This document shows positions 12,101 through 22,842 of a DNA stretch of 64,000 nucleotides, piece by piece. The stretch's first letter is position 1. Each line of letters opens with the position of its first letter. Under the pieces are notes generated by a model. That model saw only the letters and a list, made by a program, of their open reading frames with translations. It made no database searches and was not told where the DNA came from. A program made the translations under genes and the position numbers. Source of the DNA: Neurospora crassa OR74A (Eukaryota > Ascomycota > Sordariomycetes > Sordariales > Sordariaceae); NCBI RefSeq assembly GCF_000182925.2, contig NC_026504.1, positions 3,534,001 to 3,598,000 of the forward strand, given 5' to 3'.

Positions 12101-12335
12101 GCCTCAAACCGTGAAAGAATTCTTTAACCGAGGCAGCGATGTTCTTCCGGCCACGGCTGATAGACGATCCCGAACTTTTCACCGACGCTGCCTTTCTGGT
12201 ATGAGTGGGCTGGGCCGGCGACTGGGGACAGGTGGCCGATTGTCTGTAGATGGGACCTGGCCAGGGCATGGCACCGTCGAGGCCTAATGGCGGCGGTTGG
12301 CATGAGTGTGATACGTGATGGTTGTGGGAAGCCAT
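9168..12335 (-). CDS. unrecognised serine/proline-rich protein with C-terminal membrane hairpin
   Basis: Two exons, 11798-12335 and 9168-11734, joined in phase 1 across a 63-nt intron (GTACGT donor, CTAAT branch-like site, CCAAG acceptor), give 1034 aa. The start is the first ATG of the exon (MASHNHHVSH). I do not recognise the family. The first 900 residues are hydrophilic, rich in Ser, Pro, Arg, Lys and Gln, with many short basic patches, and look largely disordered. The last 110 residues are different: a hydrophobic segment (VLVGVRIVVSVVVTFVAQFV), a short loop (VRPVFHLDSPLHKRYARG), and a second segment (GDVVVYVFALMFVFLAGAAV) followed by a third weaker hydrophobic stretch to the end. This suggests a large cytosolic or nucleoplasmic tail anchored at a membrane by its C-terminus. 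It shares no obvious link with leu-2 or the F-box gene beside it. An undetected extra intron in the low-complexity part is possible. Confidence 0.72.
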
Positions 12336-13303
12336 GATCTGCCCGCCCACTGACACCTCTCTGGACGGAGAGATGTACCCAGCAGAACTATCTAAGCTCT
12401 GCCAAAAGCCTAGCGGTCTTGCTTTGTATGGGGCATCAGTGAATTCGCGGGCGGGTTGTTAGTGAATACTGGGGGAAGAAGTAAAGATATGATGATTCGG
12501 ATCGTAATGGGGGATGGGAGGGTAAAGAAAACAACATGATTGCCAGTAGGTAAGTAAGTCGGCGAGCAAAAATATCACTTGTAAATTGAGTGTTCCATGG
12601 CTCTACATGCACCTGCTTCCATTGGCAAGAACTGGGTCGCTCTTTCCTGTTTGGTCAAAATTGTCATGGACGTCAACAACTCACTCAAAGTCTGATGGCG
12701 TGGAAATATAGCAGATTGCACCATCCAACTTACCTAAATTTCAGTTGTATTGATGGAAATGGCAGGCACTACTCTTATTGAAGTTCAACGGTCATACAAA
12801 ATGACAAACAATGCAGTAATGCTCAAGTACGAATTATGAAGGCATTGACAGGAATTGATATAACAAACTGAATATTAGAAATAGCGTTTCAAAGGTGAAA
12901 TTACCCATCAGTCGGGTATCTGAACGTATAGGAAAGTTCACCATAGGTCTTGAGCTACCAGACAAATCAGTACTGGACTGTGGAATGCTGATTGTGCCTT
13001 GTGTATGCAAGCAGAAAAAAACTACTGGGTATATTACACTTCATCTCCTCTATTGTTCTTCCTCTTCTCCCCGACACGAACGCCGAAAGGCCCTCTTCAG
13101 ATGTCTAAAAAGCAACCATCACGATCCAACCACCGCTTCGACACCCAAGCTCCGGCTGGTTCCAGAGGTCCTGTCGGCCACGTTCATTGGACGAAATCAG
13201 AAAGTGGAAAAAAACGCTATTCACCATTCCTTCATTTCTCTCGTTATCATGTTCCCCGATTCCGCTGGCGTCAAGTAAAATATTTGCGCGTCATGATTGG
13301 GGC
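12336..13303. other. upstream region of the orphan membrane protein gene
   Basis: About 970 bp between the start of the orphan gene and the stop of the F-box gene, both on the minus strand. It is AT-rich around 12780-12900. It should contain the promoter of the first and the 3' end of the second. No gene, repeat or RNA was seen. Confidence 0.5.
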
Positions 13304-16300
13304 TCAAAGACGGCCACTGAAAACCTCCTTCTTGAAGATTCTTACCCCCCACACATCGTAGAAGCGCATAGTCCCCAACTGCACCAAAAAGTTGCTTGAC
13401 GAAGGTGTCCACTCGTCATCTCCATGCCACTCGTCGGTACTACTCTCATCATCCCAGGCTTCCGGGGGAGGAAAGTTCGGGTATTGGGTTGTATTGCTTG
13501 ATGTTCCATTACTGGCGGTGACCACCGTGGCCTTTGACTTGCCCTTGGCCTCTTTGGCCGCCATTCTTCTCTTCCTCTCTTCCACCGATTGCGGCTTGTT
13601 GAACTTGACATGGTCCACGCAGTCGCCATCATGAATGGAAATCCATTCTAGCTTCGTCAAGGGAAACTGCGAGAGGTTATCGACCAAAAATTTCTTGCCC
13701 TCCATCGGTAAAGAGGGACACGGGTCATCGCAACGGAGGATAGGTATGTGAAGAGCGCGAAGGTTCCCGAGCAAGCGCGCGTTCTGGTTGAAGACATGCT
13801 GTTGAGGCACCGAGGTTAGTGAACTATTCTGATAGACTCGGTCAGTCCTAGGGGCACTTACCAAACACCGCATACTCATGTTGCAGGCAAGCTCCTCGAC
13901 ATTCTTGCCACGCTTGCACAATAGCATGATGGTTTTGGTATTCACATCCCACGCCGCACTGGCCAAGTTCTTGATCATGAGCCTCCGCAGACTAGCCATG
14001 TGCTTTGTGAGGGCCAGTCGCCGAATATCGTCAATGGTGGTTTGGGTCTTGGAAGCGAAGCTCTCGGGCTTGTATTTGGCTTCTCTCTCGAGCAAGAACA
14101 GCTCGGTTACCTGGTTCAGTTGGGAAACAAATTGCAAGAAAGTTGTCGTGACGTTGTCGGTGAAGATTTCGCAAAGCGGGAGGGGGTTTTCCTCATTCTG
14201 GCTCTTGAAGTAAGCCCAAATCGGTGCTTGCGGCCCGACGTTAAGGAGAGTGATGCGAGTGAGCATCCGAATATCAAGGGCCTTGGAGAAGAAGGATGCC
14301 TTTGCCGGAATCAGATAGATGCTGAGTGACTCAAGAGGCAATCCACGAGTAGCTCTCGCATATTCACTCCGCTGCTGACGCTGGGACTCAGCTGTATCCG
14401 AGTTGCGAAGACCATAGATTTCCTTTTGCGAATCGGCTACCTCAGCCTCGACCAGGTTGAGTTCGCTCCTAACTAGTTCGATTCCGTTGCTTAGCCTTGT
14501 AATCTCTTTCTCGGTTCTAGCGATGCGTTTGCAATCGACAGGCCCATCTTGCTCGCGCAGTTCTTCGGTTTCCTTGCGAATGTCGTTAGCTCGTGCCTCA
14601 TGCATCTCAAGTTTCTTGATCAAAGTCTGATAGTTAACCTTTTGTGCTACCAAGTTGGCCACGGCCTTCTTGACAGAAGCGGCGTCAAGGCCGCCTGCTA
14701 CCAACGACGACAGAGTTTGCGAAGGTGATAACTCTAGTACAGTCTCTGTGTCCTCAATTTTGGGGCCTGGGGATCCCGGATCGAGTTGGAGTTCTCCCTC
14801 AGGCTCTTCAATGTTGATGTCTTCCGGGGTGAATTCGTCATCTTTTTTCTTGTGTCTGGCAGGGACTGAAGAATTCATAGATCCAGTTCCCAGTTCCCCT
14901 GTATTTGATCCGCCTTTTGCCTCGACCTTGGTCTGAGCAGACTGAGATTCGGAACTCGCAGACGTAGTACTAGTCTGCTTTGTCTTTAGCGAAGCTACAT
15001 AAGCACTGGCGGCAGTTTGGATGATATCAAGAGCGTCGCGTCGTAAGTCATCCTTCTCCATAATCAGAAGCTCTGCCGCTTTCATCACGTTTTGGATGAA
15101 TCTTTGGCCAGGGTCCGCGTTCACTGCCTCCGCTGATGTCTTTTCTTTTGCCTTGACGTCCTTCTGTGGTTTCTTAACAACAAAGTGTTCAACATCGAAG
15201 ATGCGTCCCAAAACGGACTCCTGTGTCTTTTTCTCCTCCTGCGCCCGCTGTGCCTTCGCTCCAGTGCTTTCGACCGCATTACTCGATTGCGGACTCGGAC
15301 TCGGGCTCGAGCCAGGAGTGGACCAGACGGATTCCTCCTCATCGCTATCGTCCGTAACGACTTCGGGAGCCGTTGGCTTCCGGGCCTGTGATGCGAGGAA
15401 ATGCGAAAAAGACAGTTTCAACTTGGTCAAGGTCCCGGCCGAGTTCCTAACACAGGTCTTGATTTCTGTCACAATATCTAGATTGTCGATATCGAGGACG
15501 GCGAGGCTCTTGAGGTTTCTGAATCCTGATAAGGTTGGAGGTTCTATGAGGACCTGAGGTCGCTTTTGCGCTTTTGGTTTGGAGGGGGGCTTGGGAGCGG
15601 GAGGCTGATGATGATGGGGAGGCTGCTGAGGGAAAGCCTGTAGATGAGGATGTTGTTGAGCGAAAGCATGTGGATGAGGGGGCTGTGAGTTATGAACAGG
15701 ATGGACAGGATGCGCATTTCCAAAGTTCGAATTAAGGTTCGCAAGGTTCGCTAACTGTAAGTCCCAGTCCATACCCTGCTGCGGAGGAACCGGGGGCGGA
15801 TGAGTGCCTTGAGGCATCCAGTGTACCGGCGGCAGGCCGGAAGCAATGGGCGGCGGTGGGTGATTAGCATGAGGGAGCGGAGGCGGCTTTTCATACAAAG
15901 ACGGGCCTGCCTGCATGCGTATGTGTACGTGGGCGATGGTTCGGATGTCATGTAGCACGGCGTATACAGGACGGCTCAGCTCGACGCGGATATTCCACCT
16001 GGTAGAGATACAAAGGTTAGCACAGGCCGGCGTTCTGGTAACGGTGTATGTGTAGAACTGGGCATAACAGGATGGGCGTACTTGAAAGTCTCGAGCTTAT
16101 TTGCTTTGCGCAGAGCGAGGACCAGAAGAGTGTTCATAAACTTCCCGCAGCTATTCTGCAACAGGTAGGGCTTATAAGCGGCTTCCCCCTTGCTACCGGC
16201 GCTAAGGGTGTCGAGTGAAAGATCTCTGAGATGTTGCGCATAGTCGTAGTTGCTGGTCACGAAGGTATCCAGCCCGCCGGCCAGACCATCAATGGGGGAG

Positions 16301-16557
16301 TCGAATGACGGGTCATCCTCATCCGGAAAAACGATGTGGAACTGGCGATACAGCTGGGAAGCGGCAAGTTCTCGGCAGTGTTTGGAGACAAGGGCGAGAC
16401 AGATGAGGTCTGGCTGGCAACAGTGCTTGACGATGTCCTTTTGAATCTCTGACGGCATGCCCAAGAAACTGTGAGGGTTCACGGCGGGCGACGCGTGACT
16501 GTTCTCGTGCGAGGCCATGGCTGCTGCTGAATCGGCTGACAGGTAAGAAAAAGACAT
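13304..16557 (-). CDS. F-box protein with leucine-rich, proline-rich and coiled-coil regions
   Basis: Exons 16082-16557, 13862-15998 and 13304-13798 give 1035 aa. The first junction (GTACGC...CTACCAG, phase 2) is required to keep the frame. The second intron, 13799-13861, is 63 nt, has a GTAAGT donor, a CTAAC branch site and a CAACAG acceptor, but contains no stop and keeps frame, so retention would give 1056 aa. Residues about 30-60 (FLGMPSEIQKDIVKHC then LICLALVSKHCRELA) form an F-box, the part that binds Skp1 in SCF ubiquitin ligases. A Pro/His-rich segment follows at about 185-290, then leucine-rich stretches (LSGFRNLKSLAVLDIDNLD), a predicted coiled coil in the middle (VNYQTLIKKLEMHEARANDI onward), and further LRR-like blocks to the C-terminus. 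A substrate-recognition role is inferred from the F-box; the substrate is unknown. Start ATG at 16557 was chosen, with another in-frame ATG at 16518. Confidence 0.82.
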
Positions 16558-18678
16558 CTAGATCGATGCCTTTTTATTTTCTTGGAGAACTTGAAGTGCG
16601 GGGAGAAAGTCAGAATGCCGATGCCGCAGGTACAGGTGGTGGAAGCAATAGTCTTTCTGTCAGGGCAACCGAGCAGCCGAGCGGCTATCTCTGCTTTTCT
16701 ATGCGATGATGGATAAACGTGTGAATATATATGCCTCTGCTTCTCGTAGCTGTGCAGACGGGACGGGTCGGGACTTGATGGGCGCTGCGGCTGGGCACCA
16801 ACAGCAACTCGGATACACAGCTGTCGGGTACCGCGTCCTGTAGCGGTCGTCCTGGAGCCGTCTGTTTGTTCGGGCTGGAATATCTACCGTAAGAGCAATG
16901 TCCTAATGAGGCCTAGAATATGTGATTGATGAGTCGTTCCGTGGATAAAGCGACAGCGAGCTGGCGAGGTGGAAGAAATATCGATCAATGTGTACCACAC
17001 CGCCGCCACTTCAGCTTGTCATCTGATGGTTGTTGCAGTCTCTTGGGGAGTACCGAGCCATGAAAGAAAGCCCATTCGCCCGTTGGGAGGAAAGACTGAA
17101 GATGACTGAAGGAGTGGGTTCATTCCGTCAAGACGCGACGGCCCTGGGCTACAGTAGAGGTGTCGAGTTCGAGATACCTAGGTGGGAGTCGAAAGCGGGC
17201 AGTCTCCCTCTTCCTGGCTCTTGCCTGTCTGTCTCTTTGGTTGCCGATTCTAACCTCAAGGGTCGCTGTCGTGGATCATCCCGATGGGCTGCCAGAAGAG
17301 GCAGGCCTGTGGCAGGGGATGGCTTCCATGTTGACACTGCCCTGCACCCTGGAATGGGAAACTGGGGATCAATCGATTGATCTGCTTTTTAGCGGGCACT
17401 GCGGGGGGGGGCCAAGCACACCTACAGGTGGGATCAAAAGGCGGGGTAGCGAGTTGGCGCAGCATGGCAGGCAGGCACAGACAGGGGACGGGAGGACGGC
17501 AATAGGCCCCACTTACCCTTGGTCCATTACCATTGGACCTTTTACAGCTGAAGTCTCAGGGACGATGGCTGATTCAACTGGACGCCTTGGAAGGCTGTGA
17601 CAACTCCACCGACAACAAACATAGGTACCTAGTACATGCTTGTCTCTCTCGTTTGTGACAAAATGGATGTGACCCTTGGCCGATAAACCGAACAACCTGA
17701 AGGACAGTCAAATATGGCTTGTTATAATTAGGAAAGGCCATTGCAAGACTGTAGTAGGGGTCACGGCAGTTATTCGAAATCATCTACCTGTACCTACCTG
17801 CCTTTACCTGTAGCTAGAGTCCGTCCCTTCATCCAGACTGCCCGCCTTGAGATCGGGCAGGTCAGAAGTGCTGTTATAGCCCGCTTGGATGTATAACAAG
17901 AGTATTCATCTTCAAGGTCTAAGGTACGGAATGTGACATGTTCGGTTTGTTCAGTCTTGTGGCCATTTGGCAAGCCAACTGGCTACTATCAACCATTTGT
18001 TAGGGACGAGTTTTTCTTTCCAAGATGAATTGCCTAATAACTTTTTCGAATCTACAACAACGTTTAAAGAGTCGAACACTTCCACTTCAGTTATTATGGA
18101 ACTTGAACTCTACCTAATTACCAATGTGCCCTCCACACCCAGCCCCAGAATGCACACGAGTGGATATTGCCCGTGGCTGCCTAGAAGCTAACGAAACGTT
18201 AGTGCTCCATAAAGCCGGCTAGGTATGAGTGCAACGCTAACACTCAATGGCCACCTTCACCAGCGTACAAACTGCATTTATTTCCGTGTCTTTATCTTCC
18301 ACTTCCTGCAACTTTGAGTACCTGCCTGCTTTCTTGTTCCTTTTCTTTCTTGCATATACACGATGTAATCAAATGTGCTTCGAGCATCCGGCATCCATCC
18401 CATCTCTCCGTCTTCCGAATCCACGTGCCAACTCTCGGTCGGACTCCTGATTATGTGCATTTGGTGGCGCCCCATCTGTAACGCCAACCGTTCGCCTTTC
18501 GGACGATCTCTGCGCCCAGACTCTCTCAGCCTCCGTTGCTCCAATTCACCCCTGGCGTGAATCCGGGATTGAAAACTCAGCCTTTTCCCCCCTTCCCAGC
18601 TCGTTTCTTGCTCTCACTTCTCTTCCCGCTCCTTTTCTGTCTTTCTACGATCTGTGTGGTCATAGTTCATTTTTTAAG
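16558..18678. other. long divergent intergenic region
   Basis: About 2.1 kb separates the divergent F-box and Cyk3-type genes. Pyrimidine-rich DNA near 18540-18660 fits the 5' leader of the plus-strand gene. TACCTACC-type motifs occur near 17622-17630 and 17787-17812. Open frames at 17030-17600 on both strands overlap one another and lack known motifs. Confidence 0.5.
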
Positions 18679-20733
18679 ATGGCCGACGTGGAAGAGCCAC
18701 AGTTTAACACGCTGGCGGAGCGCATCGCTGCCCTGAACCAGCAAAAGAACTTCAGCGCCCCTTCGACTGCTGGTAAACGACCTCCGCCTCCGCCCCCCGT
18801 TCGAGCTGCAACAGATATTCCTGTGGTTCCTCCGACATCACTGAATCGAAATGGAGGTCTCCCGACTCCGTCGCTTCCTCCACGCCCAACTCGGGCTGCT
18901 TCCGCTATCGACAGGCCTCCCCCACTGCCGCGACGAACCACCGAACAGGATATTCCCGAAGACAAGCCGATGCCCACCGTGAACAAGAAGCCGCCGCCAT
19001 TGCCCTCCCGAAATTCTATACAGCATACCCCTCCGGCTCTCCCGTCTCGACGACCAACCTCAGCTTCTCTTCCTGTCCCAGGCGTTCGAAGAAATTCCAA
19101 CTCATCCGACATCTCACACCTTTCCAATGTGTCCGCATCGTCCTGGAATCATACAGCCTCTTCGTCCGCGCGCACTAGCATCACATCGGATTCCGGCCAT
19201 CCTCTTAGGAAACTACCGCCAGCTTTCGATCAAGCGAAGCTACCGCCACTACCTCCGACACGACGTGAGCTCGAAGCAAAGGCCCGGGAAGCACAGCAAG
19301 AGCAAGAAAGAGAAGCAAATAGATCAGCTCCGCCCGCCGTATCCCAAGGCCCCCCGCGACTTCCCTCGCGTTCTTCTTTACCGCCTCCGTCTACTGTGTC
19401 CCGCGAACCCCCGGCACTCCCATCACGCCCATCTCTGCCGCCCAGGCTTCCTTCACGGCCCGCTAGGCATTCTACCTTCCCCGACGTCGAGGAAGAGCCG
19501 GGCCCACCCCTTCCCAACCGCCGTCTGCCACCTCCAACACTCAGTGACAGACCCAAGTCGGTCCCAGAGCCAGCACCACCACCCATCCCGCTGAGTTCCC
19601 GACCTACGTTTGATGTCGTTGTCTCTCGAAAAGCCAATGGCACCGAGGTCATTCCTCGATCAGTCTCCGCCCCTCCAGTCGGTCCCGACTGTCTCATATG
19701 CCGAGACTTCTCCGGGCCTGATACTGTTGCGGCGCAGCATCCGATCTCTTCGCTTCCACGTCATGACACTATTCGTTACCTAGCCCACGTCCTCTGCGAT
19801 CCGTTCGACTCCCCCACTGACAAAGCCCGTGCCATCTTCACCTGGTGCCACCACAACATGGCATACGACACCCACGGCTTCTTCAATAATTGCATTCCAC
19901 ACCATTCGTCACCCGCCGAACAGATATTCAGTGGCAAAGCCGTTTGCCAGGGTTACGCAGACGTGTACAAAGCCATTGCTCTCGCTGCTGGACTCGACTG
20001 TGTTCTCATCAGCGGTCACGGCAAGGGGTTCGGCCACCACGATCTAGCCTTTGGCTCTTCTGTTCCACCTGAAGAATCAAACCACGCCTGGAACGCGGTT
20101 CGCATCGATGGCGGTGAATGGAAGATCATCGACGCTTGCTGGGGCGCCGGTCACCTGGGGGACGACAGACTCTTCCATAAGAAGTTTAGTCCGGAGATGT
20201 TCTACCTCCCCAACGAGATCATCGGCAAAAAACACTTTCCAACAGACCGGAGACACTTTTACCGGTCTGACGGGCGCATCTTGACCTGGGAAGAGTACAT
20301 TCTTGGAGACGGCCCTACCCCGTGCTGGTACGGCGACGCGGACAAAGATGGACTGGATCAATTCAGCCTGGAGCCGCGTACGGCAACAATTCCCGTTTAC
20401 AGCGGCGAAGTGGTGCGGTTTCAGTTTAGCAAGGTGTGCGTGCACTGGGACCCGGAAAAGAACGGAGGGGGAAAGCAGTACCTGTTCGTAGTGGCGATCG
20501 AGGGGCGAGATGGCAGAAACAAGGATTTTGTGCCCTTGGATACGGACGGGTTCTGGTGGTGGACAGACATACCTGCCATTGATTTGGGAGCGCCGGGACA
20601 GAAGATCACCGTGTTTGCTGTGTCAACGATTGATAATAAGTGTGCGAGAGGATTGACGAAGGAGGAGTGGTTGAGAAAGAAGGGGAGGTGTGCGTACAGC
20701 TTCGTGGGGATATGTGCTTGGGATTTGGTTTAG
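18679..20733 (+). CDS. transglutaminase-like protein of the Cyk3 type
   Basis: A single exon encodes 684 aa from an ATG in good context (AAGATGGCC). The first 330 residues are Pro/Ser/Arg-rich with many PPLP and LPSR motifs, which are likely docking sites for SH3 domains. The C-terminal half holds a transglutaminase-like core: the segment KARAIFTWCHHNMAYD, then GKAVCQGYADVYKAIA with the nucleophile Cys at residue 423, ESNHAWNAV with His 469, and WKIIDACWG with Asp 485. In yeasts, Cyk3 acts at the septum during cytokinesis and promotes chitin or wall synthesis, and its own transglutaminase-like domain is reported to lack full catalytic residues. Here all three positions look intact, so an active cysteine enzyme is possible. 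No SH3 domain is visible at the N-terminus, unlike yeast Cyk3, so the name is tentative. Convergent with RKM5, 356 bp away. Confidence 0.85.
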   Translation: MADVEEPQFNTLAERIAALNQQKNFSAPSTAGKRPPPPPPVRAATDIPVVPPTSLNRNGGLPTPSLPPRPTRAASAIDRPPPLPRRTTEQDIPEDKPMPTVNKKPPPLPSRNSIQHTPPALPSRRPTSASLPVPGVRRNSNSSDISHLSNVSASSWNHTASSSARTSITSDSGHPLRKLPPAFDQAKLPPLPPTRRELEAKAREAQQEQEREANRSAPPAVSQGPPRLPSRSSLPPPSTVSREPPALPSRPSLPPRLPSRPARHSTFPDVEEEPGPPLPNRRLPPPTLSDRPKSVPEPAPPPIPLSSRPTFDVVVSRKANGTEVIPRSVSAPPVGPDCLICRDFSGPDTVAAQHPISSLPRHDTIRYLAHVLCDPFDSPTDKARAIFTWCHHNMAYDTHGFFNNCIPHHSSPAEQIFSGKAVCQGYADVYKAIALAAGLDCVLISGHGKGFGHHDLAFGSSVPPEESNHAWNAVRIDGGEWKIIDACWGAGHLGDDRLFHKKFSPEMFYLPNEIIGKKHFPTDRRHFYRSDGRILTWEEYILGDGPTPCWYGDADKDGLDQFSLEPRTATIPVYSGEVVRFQFSKVCVHWDPEKNGGGKQYLFVVAIEGRDGRNKDFVPLDTDGFWWWTDIPAIDLGAPGQKITVFAVSTIDNKCARGLTKEEWLRKKGRCAYSFVGICAWDLV

Positions 20734-21089
20734 GGGAGTTGATATTTCCTCTTTGCAATGTTACTACAGCACATTGGATGAACGGGATAATGCGCACAGA
20801 CAGATATGTTCGGATGATGTGGATTTCAGACGGTCTTGGATCTGTTACCAGTTTCTTGGGGCTTCTCTATAAAGAGCATATCAAATGGAGCTGGGAGTTT
20901 TGGGTACTTGGCCTTTTCGCGTCCGGTGGTAAATAGGTTACATACTATCATCTAATGATCAACCTCTTTGACAGCATCGCAACTCCCGAGTTTGCCTACA
21001 AATAATGATAATCGAGGCAACTAGGTTGCCTCTCTCTAGTATCGCCCACCTCTAACGTTGAATTCAGCCCTCGGCTTTTCACTGATGAT
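20734..21089. other. 3' intergenic region between convergent genes
   Basis: These 356 bp hold the 3' untranslated ends of the Cyk3-type gene and of the RKM5 gene. I see nothing else in them. Confidence 0.6.
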
Positions 21090-22842
21090 TCAATTCCCCT
21101 CCCTCAAAACACCAACATGCACCACAAACCCCGATGTTCCCCCACCTCCGCCCTCACTCTTCAGCCCATCAATCATCAGGTCATCGGGCACCCTCCAGCA
21201 CCGAAAATCCTGTACGAATCGCTTTATCCACGCTTCGAAGACGTCCGAGGTCCGGAGTACTTGAGCCACCACCACCACCGTCGGCCTCCCTCCGTTATCG
21301 CTGGTGCTGCTGCTACCGCGTAGCTTGCAAATATCCACGCAGGTAGTTACAAAGGGATCGACCAGCGCCTCGTTGTAGATGCAATCGCAAGCAACCACCA
21401 GATCGAAACTCGCAGCAACCGGCTGAGCAAGTGAGGAGGTGGGCGTGTCCTGCTCCCAGTCTAGTGCCCTGAAAACCAATCTCTCTCCGGGTCCCTCCTC
21501 TCCTGTTGTTGATGAGGTTGATGCTTTCTTCGACCCCTTTCCTCCTCCTCCTCCTCCTCCTCCTTTCTTGCCCTTCCCTCCCTGACCACCACCACCACTC
21601 CCAACGAAAGGCGCCTGCTGCTGCACTACGGACGACCAGTTCTCGTGGATGTTGCGCTCCACCAGCTTGGAGACGTACGCCTGGTCGGTGAGGACGTACC
21701 TACCAACGCGGGGGGCAAGTAAAAGGCCGACGATGGCGGAGGTGCCGGCGCCTAGTTCGATTACTGTTGTTGTCGATGTTGTCGTCGGAGAAAAAGACGA
21801 TGATGAGGGGCTGTTATTATGGTGGTTGAAGAGGTTGAGGTGCGTGGAGAGAGGGTTCGAGGCGGAGGAGATCCAGGTTGCGAAGAGCGGGGTTATTCGC
21901 CATGTTACTTGTTGAAGTGAAGACGAGAGTTTTAGTCTAGTGAATGCTTGGATACGGTAGAAATCGGGGGGGATGAGTTTGAGGGAGGAAAGGGGAAAGT
22001 GGGAAGTGGGTGAGAAGGAAGGAGGGTTTAGGAAGTAGGTATGTATGCGAAAGAGGTATTAGAAAGGGTCTGGAAATATTCGTGAAGTGTTTGAATAGGG
22101 TTCAAGTAGTAAGAACAATTGGTGCAGGGAGGTACAATGTTATGTTGATGCGCACGAGTGACTAGGTAGTCTATACTTGTACATATGCGACTCTGTGTAC
22201 ACGTGTAGATGTGTGCTCAATGCTACAGCAACATATGTAAGCTGGAAAAGCACAGGCAGGGAAGATCAAAGCGCATCGATAACGGATGCCAAAGTCAACA
22301 ATGAAAGCTGTTGCTCGGGCAACGGTTAAGGAGATGAGTGACAGATCGTCGCATGGGGCAGGCGGCCAGCAATGGACGAGTGATGAGTGAGGATCAGGGT
22401 CAGGGATAAACAGAAGGAGGGTAGGGTTCCGGTGGTGAGGGTCCCGAGGAGCTGGTGCAATGGCATGGCTAGGAGGGGTGGGTTTTTCTTTGATTGATTT
22501 ACGCACCGGCTCCGGTGGTTCCTCCGGCACGGGCCGAGGAAAGGATTCCCGGTGATTGATGGATTGTGAGCTCTCGACCGGCCACGGTGAGTTGTAACTT
22601 GGTGGTCTTGGGGTCGATGATCCCCAGATCTGATGAAGGCAGGTCTTGGGCGTAGAGATCATATGTCTCTGTTTGTTGGTTGGTTGTATTCACCAAGTCA
22701 GTTATGTGAGGCTCTGTTTTTTACTTCAAAGGCACTTTGCGCGCAAACCTTCATCAGCATCGTCCAAGTCCTTGATCTCTTTTCCGAGCAATCGCAAAAA
22801 GCTTTCCAGCTCTTCGCAGCCCCCCTCATGATGCCTCTCCAT
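21090..22842 (-). CDS. rkm5: ribosomal lysine N-methyltransferase 5
   Basis: Three exons: 22749-22842, 22507-22668 and 21090-21907, joined in phase 1 twice, give 357 aa. Exon 1 starts MERHHEGGCEELESFLRLLG and joins to ETYDLYAQDLPSSDLG; exon 2 ends in GILSSARAGGTTGA and joins to VTWRITPLFATWISS. The SAM-binding motif I is TVIELGAGTSAIVGLLLAP, followed by YVLTDQAYVSKLVERNI; a later strand has FDLVVACDCIYNEALVDPF. This order matches the METTL21-like Rkm5 family, which in yeast methylates a lysine of ribosomal protein L1. A Gly/Lys-rich insert of about 30 residues (coded by a CCT/CCA run on the plus strand near 21540-21600) interrupts the domain and is probably a surface loop. The second intron is 599 nt, long for this genome, with a GTGCGT donor and a CAACAAG acceptor; the frame upstream of that acceptor is partly open, so the acceptor is the least certain border. 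The first intron uses a weak GTTTGC donor. Confidence 0.82.

Noticed and set aside
17160-17600. A 146-codon plus-strand frame in the gap before the Cyk3-type gene
   Set aside because: Overlapping frames on both strands are equally open, and no family or splice signals support it.
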